Source: an uncultured Collinsella sp.
GTDB taxonomy: Bacteria; Actinomycetota; Coriobacteriia; Coriobacteriales; Coriobacteriaceae
Reading direction: 5' to 3'
Assembly: GCA_900545605.1 (NCBI GenBank)
Contig: UQZL01000019.1
Span: 1-38,995, forward strand
Length of the DNA: 38,995 nucleotides
Shown here: piece after piece, positions 7,181 through 14,574 of the stretch
Layout of the letters: every line of letters starts with the position of its first letter
Position numbering within the stretch: the first letter of the stretch is position 1
Notes under the pieces: model-generated
Told to the model about the DNA's origin: nothing
Database searches by the model: none
What the model saw: only the letters and a program-made list of their open reading frames with translations
Program-made: the position numbers and the translations under genes

Positions 7181-7912
7181 CTAGTGCAGAATCTTGGACA
7201 GGAACTCGCGGCAACGCGGGTTCTCGGGGTTATCGAAGAAGTGCTCGGGCGTGCCCTCCTCCAGGATGCGGCCGTCCTCCATAAAGATGACGCGGTCGGC
7301 CACCTGGCGCGCAAAGCCCATCTCATGCGTCACGCAGATCATGGTGATGTCCTCCTGTGCGAGCTCAATCATAACGTCCAGAACCTCCTGGACCATCTCG
7401 GGGTCGAGCGCCGAAGTCGGTTCGTCAAACAGGATGATGGGCTGCTTGGTGCACAGGGCACGGGCAATGGCGATGCGCTGCTGCTGACCGCCCGAGAGGT
7501 TCTGCGGATACTCGCCTGCCTTATGCGCCATGCCGACGCGTTTGAGCGCGGAGATGGCAATCTCGGTCGCCTCCTCCTTGCTCTTCTTTTGCAGCTTGAT
7601 GGGCGCGAGCGTCAGGTTGCCCAGTACCGTCATGTTGGGATACAGGTTGAACTGCTGAAACACCATGGAGCTGTACTTACGAGCCATCTCCAGGTGATTC
7701 TTTTTGGTGAGCGGCGTACCGTCGATGACGACCTCGCCCGACGTGGGCTCCTCCAGATAATCGACGCAACGGATGAGCGTCGACTTACCCGAGCCGGAAG
7801 GCCCGATCATTACGAGCTTCTCGCCGCGCTTGACGGTGAGATTGATATCTTTGAGCACATGCAGGTCGCCAAAGTACTTGTTGAGATGCTTGATCTCGAT
7901 CATGTCTGCCAT
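7181..7912 (-). CDS. glnQ: Polar amino-acid ABC transporter ATPase
   Basis: A 243-residue ATPase of the GlnQ/HisP class that energises the two permeases downstream. Walker A is GPSGSGKST at about residues 38-46, the signature is LSGGQQQRIAIARAL, Walker B is IILFDEPTSALD, and the switch His is in VTHEMGFAR. The length is normal for the class. The ATG at 7912 is preceded by AAGGGA; a second ATG three codons in is possible. It is the first gene of a five-gene minus-strand operon: ATPase, binding protein, two permeases, kinase-like protein. The gene symbol reflects family resemblance and does not prove glutamine transport. Confidence 0.93.
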   Translation of the reverse strand: MADMIEIKHLNKYFGDLHVLKDINLTVKRGEKLVMIGPSGSGKSTLIRCVDYLEEPTSGEVVIDGTPLTKKNHLEMARKYSSMVFQQFNLYPNMTVLGNLTLAPIKLQKKSKEEATEIAISALKRVGMAHKAGEYPQNLSGGQQQRIAIARALCTKQPIILFDEPTSALDPEMVQEVLDVMIELAQEDITMICVTHEMGFARQVADRVIFMEDGRILEEGTPEHFFDNPENPRCREFLSKILH

Positions 7913-7947
7913 GAATGTCCCTTCCCTGCGTTTACACGAGTTGCACT

Positions 7948-7953
7948 ATTGTA
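7948..7953 (-). promoter_or_regulatory. Possible -10 of amino-acid transporter operon
   Basis: On the minus strand TACAAT occurs about 35 nt upstream of the ATPase start codon. No convincing -35 is seen 16-18 nt upstream. An inverted repeat (CGGAAA and TTTCCG, 7955-7974) overlaps where the -35 would be, which might be an operator. Confidence 0.3.
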
Positions 7954-8020
7954 CGGAAAGAACCACGTTTCCGCAGCCCACACTACATTCCCGTAAAGAA
8001 CCCGCAACCTTTAACCCACT

Positions 8021-8083
8021 CATTGGGGACAGACTTAAATGAGTACCTGCTCATTGGGCACTCATTTAAGCCCGTCCCCAATG
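8021..8083. repeat. Long REP-like palindrome
   Basis: Arms of 24 nt (8021-8044 and 8060-8083) pair at 22 positions around a 15-nt loop. The outer part is CATTGGGGAC and GTCCCCAATG, the inner part CTTAAATGAGT and ACTCATTTAAG. It lies in the 247-nt gap between the transporter operon and yqeY, where no gene is seen. Confidence 0.8.
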
Positions 8084-8095
8084 ATTGCCCAGCCC

Positions 8096-8132
8096 AGCAA
8101 AAAGGGGCGCGACCGCAATGGTCACGTCCCCT
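8096..8132 (-). terminator. Intrinsic terminator after yqeY
   Basis: Read on the minus strand, AAGGGGACGTGACC pairs across a 5-nt loop with GGTCGCGCCCCTT (two mismatches) and is followed by a run of T residues. It starts 27 nt after the yqeY stop codon. Confidence 0.8.
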
Positions 8133-8159
8133 TAACATCAACTATGTACCGCTCGGCCC

Positions 8160-8603
8160 TTAAGCCAGCTTTGCTCCGACGATCTTTGCCGCGGCAGGCT
8201 TATCGAAGTTGCCGCCGGTGGCCTTACCCAGAGCGCCCATGACCTGGCCCATCTGCTTCTTAGAGGTCGCGCCCAGCTCGGCGATGACCTGCTCGATCAG
8301 GGCCTCGAGTTCCTCACCCGAAACCTGCGCGGGCAGCAGGCTCTCCAGAATCTTGACCTGCTCGGTCAGGTTGTCGGTACGCTCCTGGTCGGTACCGGCC
8401 TTGATGGACATCTCCAGCGTCTCGCTCGTCTGCTTGATCAGACGCTTGATCATGCTGTTGACGTCTTCCTCGGTCACATCGCGGCGCTCGTTAACCTCGA
8501 TATTCTTCACCTCGGCCTTGACCTGGCGAATGATGGACAGGCGAACCTTGTCCTTGGCCTTCATGGCCGCGATCATTTCCTTCTGCAGCTCTTCGTTGGT
8601 CAT
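8160..8603 (-). CDS. yqeY: GatB/YqeY domain protein
   Basis: A 147-residue cytoplasmic protein of the YqeY family, which resembles the C-terminal tRNA-binding tail of the GatB subunit of Asp/Glu-tRNA amidotransferase. Helical N-terminus with KAKDKVRLSIIRQVKAEVKN, then a second helical bundle ending in KQMGQVMGALGKATGG, as in GatB tails. The protein stands alone here, with no amidotransferase genes nearby; its role is not established. ATG at 8603 has GAGAGG 9 nt upstream; a TTG two codons earlier is less likely. It follows the foldase gene by 54 nt, probably in one transcript that ends at 8096-8132. Confidence 0.9.
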   Translation of the reverse strand: MTNEELQKEMIAAMKAKDKVRLSIIRQVKAEVKNIEVNERRDVTEEDVNSMIKRLIKQTSETLEMSIKAGTDQERTDNLTEQVKILESLLPAQVSGEELEALIEQVIAELGATSKKQMGQVMGALGKATGGNFDKPAAAKIVGAKLA

Positions 8604-8657
8604 CTGCAAATCCTCTCTAATAGCGTGGTCGGCACTCGCGCGAGCACCGCCCCATGA

Positions 8658-9878
8658 TTACTCAGTCGTCGACGAATCGTCGGTCGAACTCTTGGTGACG
8701 CCCTTCAGGCTCACGTTATAGGGTACGTCCTTGGGCATGGGATTGACGGTAATGTCGGCGTCCTTCTTGTACTGCTCTAGCCACTCGCTGTACGCGGTGC
8801 TGGCCGCCTGCGTCTTCACCACGTTGGAGACATACTTCTTGATGGCCTTGGGCACCTGGTTGATGTCATCAACCTGATTAGCGACATGGAAGTAGTCGGT
8901 GCACTTGATGACATGGTAACCGTACGTCGACTCGACCACGTCGCTCACATCGCCCTTGTTGAGCCCCTCGAGCGCCGTCTGGTAGCTGTCGACGAAGGTA
9001 GTGAGCTTATCCCAACCCACATCGCCCTTCTTCTCCTTGGAGCCGGTGTCGTCGGAGTACTGCTCCACGGCATCCTCAAAGCTCAGCTCGCCGGAGTTGA
9101 TCTTGTCCAGGCACTCCTGTGCCTTGGCCTTGGCGGCAGCCTTGTCCTCGTCGGAAGCATCGGAATCAACCTTGACCAGGATGTTCGACGAGCGGCGGGC
9201 ATCGTTGTAGTTAGACAGGTTCTCGTTGATGTAATCGACGATCTCGCTGTCCTTGGGCTTGCTCGTGGGCGCGACGGCATCCTTGAGTTTCTGCTGCGCC
9301 AGGCTCTCCTTGAGCGAGTCCTTGTAGGTGTCCTCGGTATAGCCGTAGGTCTTGAGGGTCTTCTTAAAGGCCTTGGCACCGCCCGCGCTCTTGCACGCGT
9401 CCTTCCAAGCCTTCTCGACCTCCTCATCCGACACCGTCACGCCGTTCTCCTTCTGTGCCTGTTGAAGCAGAATCTGCTGTGTGTAGGAGTCGATGAGTTG
9501 CTTACGGTACTTCTTGGGAGTGAGGTCGTTGTCAACCAGATACTGCGCCCAATCCTCATCCTTGGTGTAGCCGTAGGACGTGCGCATGCTCATGATCTGC
9601 TTGGTCACGGTGTCCTCGGTGAGGTTGGTACCGTTGATAGTAGCAGCAACGCCGCCGGTCAGCTTGTAGCCCGAGGTGTCCTCGGCCTGCGACATAAGGC
9701 CGGAGCACGCCATCGCCGAGACGGAAAGCAGCATCGCCAGCACGCCGATGACCACCAGAACGATCTTGACGGTCTTAGACACGTACGTCTTGCGCTGCTT
9801 CTTGCGAGAGCTGGAGGCAGCGCGGGCCTGCTGCTCGGGCGTCGGCGCGGCCTCGGAGTTCTTTTTCTTATTTGCCAT
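8658..9878 (-). CDS. PrsA/SurA-like foldase, peptidyl-prolyl isomerase
   Basis: A 406-residue membrane-anchored chaperone that likely helps exported proteins fold outside the membrane. Residues 1-36 are cytoplasmic and basic, one transmembrane helix spans 37-58, and a SurA N-terminal-like helical region follows (about 75-215). A parvulin-type rotamase domain occupies roughly 225-345, with SSNILVKV, FEDAVEQYSDD, KKGDVGW and YGYHVIKC. The Cys at 58 is followed by SG, but the residues before it do not make a good lipobox, so simple membrane anchoring is likelier than a lipoprotein. The ATG at 9878 has GAAAGG upstream; the frame continues further without a supporting site. Confidence 0.87.
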   Translation of the reverse strand: MANKKKNSEAAPTPEQQARAASSSRKKQRKTYVSKTVKIVLVVIGVLAMLLSVSAMACSGLMSQAEDTSGYKLTGGVAATINGTNLTEDTVTKQIMSMRTSYGYTKDEDWAQYLVDNDLTPKKYRKQLIDSYTQQILLQQAQKENGVTVSDEEVEKAWKDACKSAGGAKAFKKTLKTYGYTEDTYKDSLKESLAQQKLKDAVAPTSKPKDSEIVDYINENLSNYNDARRSSNILVKVDSDASDEDKAAAKAKAQECLDKINSGELSFEDAVEQYSDDTGSKEKKGDVGWDKLTTFVDSYQTALEGLNKGDVSDVVESTYGYHVIKCTDYFHVANQVDDINQVPKAIKKYVSNVVKTQAASTAYSEWLEQYKKDADITVNPMPKDVPYNVSLKGVTKSSTDDSSTTE

Positions 9879-9950
9879 AGTTGGCCTTTCGCATAACGAA
9901 TCGAACAAACGCCATTGTGTCACAACGCAGCCCCCGCGGCACGCTTGGTG

Positions 9951-10030
9951 CATTGGGGACAGGTTAATCTGCACCATTTTGGTGCAAAGGGGACAGCTCT
10001 GGCAGCCGGCAGTTAGGGACAGTCCCCAAG
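9951..10030. repeat. Composite REP-like region
   Basis: Three copies of the GGGACAG core lie in 75 nt, at 9954-9961, 9989-9996 and 10015-10026 (the last as GGGACAGTCCCC). They are mixed with TGCACC/GGTGCA inverted repeats at 9970-9985. This fills the 170-nt gap between the foldase and PTS EIIA genes. It looks like two or three overlapping palindromic elements instead of one clean hairpin; part of it probably ends the EIIA transcript. Confidence 0.6.
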
Positions 10031-10048
10031 TGCCGACTCAGCCCCACC

Positions 10049-10513
10049 TTAGAAGTGGCGGCGGATGGCGTCGACCATGCCCTGGGACGTGGTCTGGCCG
10101 AGCACGTCGGCTGCGGCAGCGGCGTCCATAAAGATGTTCATGAGCGCCTGCAGGGCCTCGACCTGGCCGCCCGGCTCGGCGATGCCCAGATTGATGACGA
10201 TCTGCGCCGACACCGGAGCGCCCATGCCAGCCATAGCGTTAAATGTCACGGACGCGGCGGGCTTCACCACCGCGATATAGGGCTTGGCCACAAACCCCGG
10301 ATCGGTATGCGGAATGGCAATGTTTGCCGCCGGCATGGCAAGACCCGTGGGATAGGCATCCTCGCGCGTGCGAACGGCGTCGAGCCAACCGTCGGCAATG
10401 TAGCCGCGCGGGGCAAGCTCGCCCTCGAGCCGCGCAAACACCTCATCCGGCGTTGCACACTCCCAATCAAAAAACACCAGCTCAGGCGCAAACAGCGCTT
10501 CGTTATCCGCCAT
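10049..10513 (-). CDS. PTS EIIA, fructose/galactitol type
   Basis: A 154-residue phosphocarrier domain of the mannitol/fructose EIIA superfamily, nearest in look to GatA. The phospho-accepting His is at 69 in IAIPHTD; the family normally takes phosphate from HPr and passes it to an EIIB. It stands alone, with no EIIB or EIIC of its type adjacent. The only other PTS genes in the window (21171-23282) belong to the unrelated mannose family. GAGAGG precedes the ATG at 10513. It may serve a transporter elsewhere or act as a regulatory EIIA. Confidence 0.85.
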   Translation of the reverse strand: MADNEALFAPELVFFDWECATPDEVFARLEGELAPRGYIADGWLDAVRTREDAYPTGLAMPAANIAIPHTDPGFVAKPYIAVVKPAASVTFNAMAGMGAPVSAQIVINLGIAEPGGQVEALQALMNIFMDAAAAADVLGQTTSQGMVDAIRRHF

Positions 10514-10590
10514 GCGCTCACCTCTCTCACCTAGCCATCGGAGACGTTCTTGAATGACCAGTCGTTAAAGACCGTCCCCGATAACTACCC

Positions 10591-10634
10591 AAAACAAAAG
10601 GTGGCCACGCGCGCCTTGGCGCCAATGACCACCC
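10591..10634 (-). terminator. Terminator of the purF-purM-purN operon
   Basis: On the minus strand GGTGGTC pairs with GGCCACC (one mismatch), with a further GCGCC-rich inner part, then TTTTGTTTT. It begins about 30 nt after the purN stop and is the only strong terminator after the purine genes here. Confidence 0.75.
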
Positions 10635-10665
10635 TGACTACTCGGCTAAATTGTACTGTGCGCCG

Positions 10666-11367
10666 CTAGCCGCGAGGCACGTCAATTGCGACCTTGCCGC
10701 TCTCCAGCACGTGGACACGGCCGTCGGCGAGCATCTGAACAACCTCGGGATACAGCACGTGCTCAATCGCGTGGATGTGCTCCTCGAGCGTGTCGACATC
10801 CCAACCTTCCTCGACAGCCAGCGCGCGCTGGGCGATGATGGGACCGTTGTCGTAGATCTCGTTGGCAAAATGCACGGTCACGCCAGTTACCTTGACGCCG
10901 CGCGCAAAGGCGTCGTCAATCGCATGCGCACCGGTAAAGCTCGGCAGCAGCGCCGGATGCAAGTTGACCACGCGGTTGGGAAACGCCGCCAGCAGCGGTG
11001 TGTGCACCATGCGCATGTAGCCGGCCATGACCACATACTCGCAGCCGCGCTCGAGCAGCTCGTGCGCGATGATCTCGTCGGCGGCAATAGGGTCGGCATA
11101 GACATCCTTGGACAGCGTGAGCGTCTGGATGCCCGCGCGCTCAGCGCGCTGCAAACCCTTAGCCGAAGGACGGCTCGACACCACAAGCTCAATCGAGGCG
11201 TTGAGCTTACCGGCGGCGATCAGATCGATCAGCGCCTGCAGGTTGGTGCCCGAACCGCTGATGAGCACACCGATCTTGAGCGGCTCGGCCGTATCGGTGC
11301 CGGTCGGACGGGCGTAGGGCACAAAGCCCAGGCCCTCGGCAGCAGCCATCTGCTCGTTAGCGCTCAT
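10666..11367 (-). CDS. purN: Phosphoribosylglycinamide formyltransferase
   Basis: A 233-residue enzyme that transfers the formyl group of 10-formyltetrahydrofolate to GAR, the third step of purine synthesis. The active-site stretch NLHPALLPSFTGAHA supplies the Asn and His, and the catalytic Asp is in YDNGPII; the GSGTNLQAL phosphate-binding loop is at about residues 38-46. About 30 residues precede the usual family start (KIGVLISGSG), so a later initiation point is possible. The ATG at 11367 overlaps the purM stop by 11 nt, a clear sign of coupled translation. Confidence 0.96.
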   Translation of the reverse strand: MSANEQMAAAEGLGFVPYARPTGTDTAEPLKIGVLISGSGTNLQALIDLIAAGKLNASIELVVSSRPSAKGLQRAERAGIQTLTLSKDVYADPIAADEIIAHELLERGCEYVVMAGYMRMVHTPLLAAFPNRVVNLHPALLPSFTGAHAIDDAFARGVKVTGVTVHFANEIYDNGPIIAQRALAVEEGWDVDTLEEHIHAIEHVLYPEVVQMLADGRVHVLESGKVAIDVPRG

Positions 11368-12460
11368 CGGAGTACACGACCTTACCGGAGCCCTCGACGC
11401 ACTCGCCCACGCGGAACGGCTTCTCGCCCAGCGCGACCAGGGCCTCGGTAACCGCGGCCTCGTCCTCGGGGGCGACGATCAGGCACAGGCCAACGCCCAT
11501 GTTGAAGGTCTTGCATGCCTCGTTGGGCGCAAGCTCGGCCTGGCGCGACACGTAGGTGATGACGGGCGGAACGTCCCAACCCATCTCGGCACCGTTGCGG
11601 GTGACCACGGCGTCGACGTCGTCGGCGAGCGCGCGGTTGAGGTTCTCGGTAATACCGCCGCCAGTGATGTGGGCGATGGCGTGCACGTTGGCGCCGCCGC
11701 GCAGCAGCTCCAGGATCGGCTTGACGTAGATGCGCGTGGGGGCCAGCAGAGCGTCTGCCAGCGATGCACCGCCGAGCTCCTCGAGCGGACGGCTCAGCTC
11801 CTCGGCCTTAGCGGCGGCCTCGGGCGTGCCCGGCTTAATGCCGTCGACGCCGATGACCTTGCGCACGAGTGAGTATCCGTTGGAGTGCACGCCAGTGGAA
11901 GGCAGGCCCAGGATCACGTCGCCGGGGCGGACGTTTGCGGGGTCGAGCATCTTGGGACGGTCGACGACGCCCACGGTAAAGCCGGCGAGGTCGTAGTCGG
12001 CCGGAGCCATGACGCCCGGGTGCTCGGCCATCTCGCCACCAACGAGCGCGCAGCCCGCGAGCTTGCAGCCGTCGGCCACACCCTTGATGATCTTTGCCAT
12101 GTGCTCGGCCTCGATGTGACCGATGGCAACGTAGTCCAGGAAGAACAGCGGCTCGGCGCCCGAAGCCAGAATGTCGTTGACGCACATGGCGACCAGGTCC
12201 TGGCCCACCGTCTCATGACGGTCCATGATCTGGGCGAGCACGAGTTTGGTGCCCACGCCGTCGGTGCCGCTGATCAGGATCGGGTCTTCCATATCCTTAA
12301 GCGCGGCAGCCGAGAACAGGCCACCGAAGCCGCCGATGCCGCCGATAACCTCGGGGCGATTGGTGTCCTTGACCATCTGCTTAATCGCGTCGACGGCGCG
12401 GCCGCCCTCAGCGGTATCGACGCCGGCATCCTCATACGTCACATGCTTGCTGTCGCTCAT
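11357..12460 (-). CDS. purM: Phosphoribosylformylglycinamidine cyclo-ligase (AIR synthetase)
   Basis: A 367-residue cytoplasmic ATP-dependent enzyme that closes the imidazole ring to form AIR. It begins with VTYEDAGVDTAEGGRAVDAI and has GGFGGLF, the ATP-site stretch GTDGVGTKLVLA, CVNDILASGAEPLFFLDY and ALVGGEMAEHPG, all hallmarks of the PurM fold. Length fits the family with a slightly long N-terminus. GAGGAAGG lies just before the ATG at 12460. The gene sits between purF (157 nt upstream) and purN (overlapping). Confidence 0.97.
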   Translation of the reverse strand: MSDSKHVTYEDAGVDTAEGGRAVDAIKQMVKDTNRPEVIGGIGGFGGLFSAAALKDMEDPILISGTDGVGTKLVLAQIMDRHETVGQDLVAMCVNDILASGAEPLFFLDYVAIGHIEAEHMAKIIKGVADGCKLAGCALVGGEMAEHPGVMAPADYDLAGFTVGVVDRPKMLDPANVRPGDVILGLPSTGVHSNGYSLVRKVIGVDGIKPGTPEAAAKAEELSRPLEELGGASLADALLAPTRIYVKPILELLRGGANVHAIAHITGGGITENLNRALADDVDAVVTRNGAEMGWDVPPVITYVSRQAELAPNEACKTFNMGVGLCLIVAPEDEAAVTEALVALGEKPFRVGECVEGSGKVVYSDER

Positions 12461-12484
12461 CTGAGCCTTCCTCTCCCACTACCG

Positions 12485-12503
12485 TGGCGCCGCGCGGGCG
12501 CCA
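12485..12503. repeat. Small hairpin between purF and purM
   Basis: Perfect TGGCGCC and GGCGCCA arms around GCGCG lie 25 nt upstream of purM. A second GC-rich inverted repeat (CGGCGCG and CGCGCCG) lies at 12533-12559. They could tune expression between purF and purM, but there is no T-run to make a terminator. Confidence 0.4.
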
Positions 12504-12577
12504 AACGGTGCTCATAGTTGCGTTCATTTCGGCGCGCGCCATAACAGCACGCGCCGTCATATCAACAAAACAGCAGG

Positions 12578-12620
12578 TAAAACCTACCAAAATAAACCTG
12601 TCCCCACATGGCAGGTTTTA
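12578..12620. repeat. REP-like palindrome at the purF stop codon
   Basis: Arms TAAAACCTACC (12578-12588) and GGCAGGTTTTA (12610-12620) pair with one mismatch around a loop carrying CCTGTCCCC. The right arm includes the purF stop codon (12618-12620). A weak T-run follows on the minus strand, so it may reduce read-through into purM. Confidence 0.6.
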
Positions 12621-14288
12621 GGCCTCGCCGTGCTCCTCTTCCCAGCTGCGGTCGTCGTATTTCTCGACCACGGCGTCGTCGTCAAAGTGCAGCGGCTTGT
12701 CCAGGTTGCGGGGCTTAAAGCCCTCCATGAACTTGTCGCGGCCAAAGCTCTCGGGAATCGCCACGGGGTAGCGGCCGGTAAAGCACGCATCGCAGTAACC
12801 GCCCTTGGGCATGACCTTAAGCAGGCCCTCGACCGAAAGGAAGGCCAACGAATCGGCGCCGATATACTCGCAAATCTCGTCGACCGTCTTGTTGGCGCTG
12901 ATAAGCTGCGACTGCACGTCGGTATCGATACCGTAGAAGCACGGCCAGATGACCTCGGGCGAGTTGATGCGGATGTGAATCTCCTTGGCGCCGGCGTTGC
13001 GCAGCATCTTGACGAGCTGCACCATGGTGGTGCCGCGCACGATGGAGTCGTCGATGACGACCAGGCGCTTGCCCTCGATGTTGTCGCGCAGCGGGTTGAG
13101 TTTCATACGCACGCCCATGGCGCGCAACTCCTGCGTAGGCTCGATAAACGTACGGCCCACGTAGCGGTTCTTGATAAGGCCCTCGCCAAAGGGAATACCG
13201 CTCTCGTGCGAATACCCCTCCGCAGGCGGCAGGCCGGAGTCGGGCACGCCGATGACCAGGTCGGCCTCGACGGGCTCCTCATGTGCCAGCTGACGACCCA
13301 TGTCGTAACGGCAGGCATAGACGCTCTTGCCGTTCATGATGGAGTCGGGGCGGGCAAAGTAGACCTGCTCAAAGATGCAGTTGGCGGGCTCTTCGGCTGC
13401 AGGCACGCCCTGCTCGGATACCAGGCCCTCGGCGCTGATGCGCAAGATCTCGCCGGGACGGACGTCACGGACGTACTCGGCACCCACGATGTCGAGTGCG
13501 CAGGTCTCGGAAGCAACGACCCAGCCGCCGGCGCGCGTGACACGGACGGCGGAGTCGACCGTCGCGGCGCCGTCCTGCGACGGCAGCTGCGAAACGGCTG
13601 CGGCATCGGCCTGGTCCAGACCCTCGTCCACGAGCTTGCCCAGCACGAGCGGGCGAATGCCGTGCGGATCGCGGAAGGCGTAGAGCGCCTGCTCGTTAAT
13701 GAGCGTCATGGCGTAGCCGCCGCGCACAAGCTCCATGGTCTTGCGAATGCCCTCGCGCAGATGGCCCGTACGCTGGGTAAAGTAGCCGATGAGCTTGGTC
13801 GCGACCTCGGAATCCGAGTTGGAGAGGAACGGCACACCCAGCTCGATCAGCTGGCGGCGCAGCTCGTCGGTGTTGACGAGGGTGCCGTTGTGCGCAAGCG
13901 CGATGATGACACTATTGATGGTAGAGAGGTGCGGCTGCGAGGCTTCCCAGCTCTTGGCGCCGGCGGTGCCGTAGCGCACGTGGCCCACGGCCAGCTGGCC
14001 GGAGAGCGTTGAAAGGTCGGCATTGGAGAACACGCGGTCGAGCAGGCCCAGGTCCTTGCGGACCATAACCGTGCCGCCGTCGCCCACGGCGATTCCCGCC
14101 GATTCCTGGCCACGGTGCTGCAGTGCACGCAGGCCAAAGTACGTCAGTCGAGCCACGTCGCGATCGGGCGCCCATACGCCGAAAATGCCACATTCCTCAT
14201 GCAGCTGGTCGGAGTCCGGATCATACGTCGACATGGTGTTCACCTGTCCCGCGGCACGCTCGGCCGCGCGGATGGTTTCTTGAGACAT
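12618..14288 (-). CDS. purF: Amidophosphoribosyltransferase
   Basis: A 556-residue enzyme for the first committed step of purine synthesis, making phosphoribosylamine from PRPP and glutamine. The Ntn-type glutaminase nucleophile is Cys33 in EECGIFG, so a propeptide of 32 residues would be removed. If translation starts at Met19 the propeptide is only 14 residues. The PRPP loop VVIDDSIVRGTT is intact. Cys499 and Cys502 (YCDAC) and further cysteines (ANCIFEQ, WPCFYG) match the [4Fe-4S] Bacillus-type PurF, not the cluster-free E. coli type. GAGGGG precedes the ATG at 14288. It opens the purF-purM-purN operon. Confidence 0.97.
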   Translation of the reverse strand: MSQETIRAAERAAGQVNTMSTYDPDSDQLHEECGIFGVWAPDRDVARLTYFGLRALQHRGQESAGIAVGDGGTVMVRKDLGLLDRVFSNADLSTLSGQLAVGHVRYGTAGAKSWEASQPHLSTINSVIIALAHNGTLVNTDELRRQLIELGVPFLSNSDSEVATKLIGYFTQRTGHLREGIRKTMELVRGGYAMTLINEQALYAFRDPHGIRPLVLGKLVDEGLDQADAAAVSQLPSQDGAATVDSAVRVTRAGGWVVASETCALDIVGAEYVRDVRPGEILRISAEGLVSEQGVPAAEEPANCIFEQVYFARPDSIMNGKSVYACRYDMGRQLAHEEPVEADLVIGVPDSGLPPAEGYSHESGIPFGEGLIKNRYVGRTFIEPTQELRAMGVRMKLNPLRDNIEGKRLVVIDDSIVRGTTMVQLVKMLRNAGAKEIHIRINSPEVIWPCFYGIDTDVQSQLISANKTVDEICEYIGADSLAFLSVEGLLKVMPKGGYCDACFTGRYPVAIPESFGRDKFMEGFKPRNLDKPLHFDDDAVVEKYDDRSWEEEHGEA

Positions 14289-14330
14289 GGCATCCCCTCA
14301 GAGCCTCGTATTTTTGGCGTTACCCGCCTT

Positions 14331-14336
14331 ATTATA
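14331..14336 (-). promoter_or_regulatory. Likely -10 element of purF
   Basis: A consensus TATAAT on the minus strand lies about 43 nt before the purF ATG. No good -35 is visible 17 nt upstream (GC-rich), which suggests dependence on an activator or a weak promoter. No purine riboswitch was recognised in this leader. Confidence 0.45.
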
Positions 14337-14519
14337 CGCACGGCGCGACGCGCTCCCCGGCGCATGAGCAGCGCTTTTTAAAAGCCCACCGAGCTAATAA
14401 TCAGTTTTGTTGCCAAACATTTTATCGGTCTGTCCAGTGCAAGCGCCCGCGCCCCCAGATGGCCGCCGCGTCCACCGTTGGGGATTACAAAGTTGCAATT
14501 GGGACGTTCGTCCTGTCTT

Positions 14520-14548
14520 TTGGCAGGTCGGCGGCGTATCCTTATAAC
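14520..14548 (+). promoter_or_regulatory. Promoter of the CmpB-like gene
   Basis: TTGGCA (14520-14525), a 17-nt spacer and TATAAC (14543-14548) form a near-consensus sigma-70 promoter 27 nt before the start codon at 14575. The rest of the 286-nt gap to purF holds the purF promoter and no gene. Confidence 0.65.
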
Positions 14549-14574
14549 CTACAACAAAGCGAGAAAGGTTCTGT

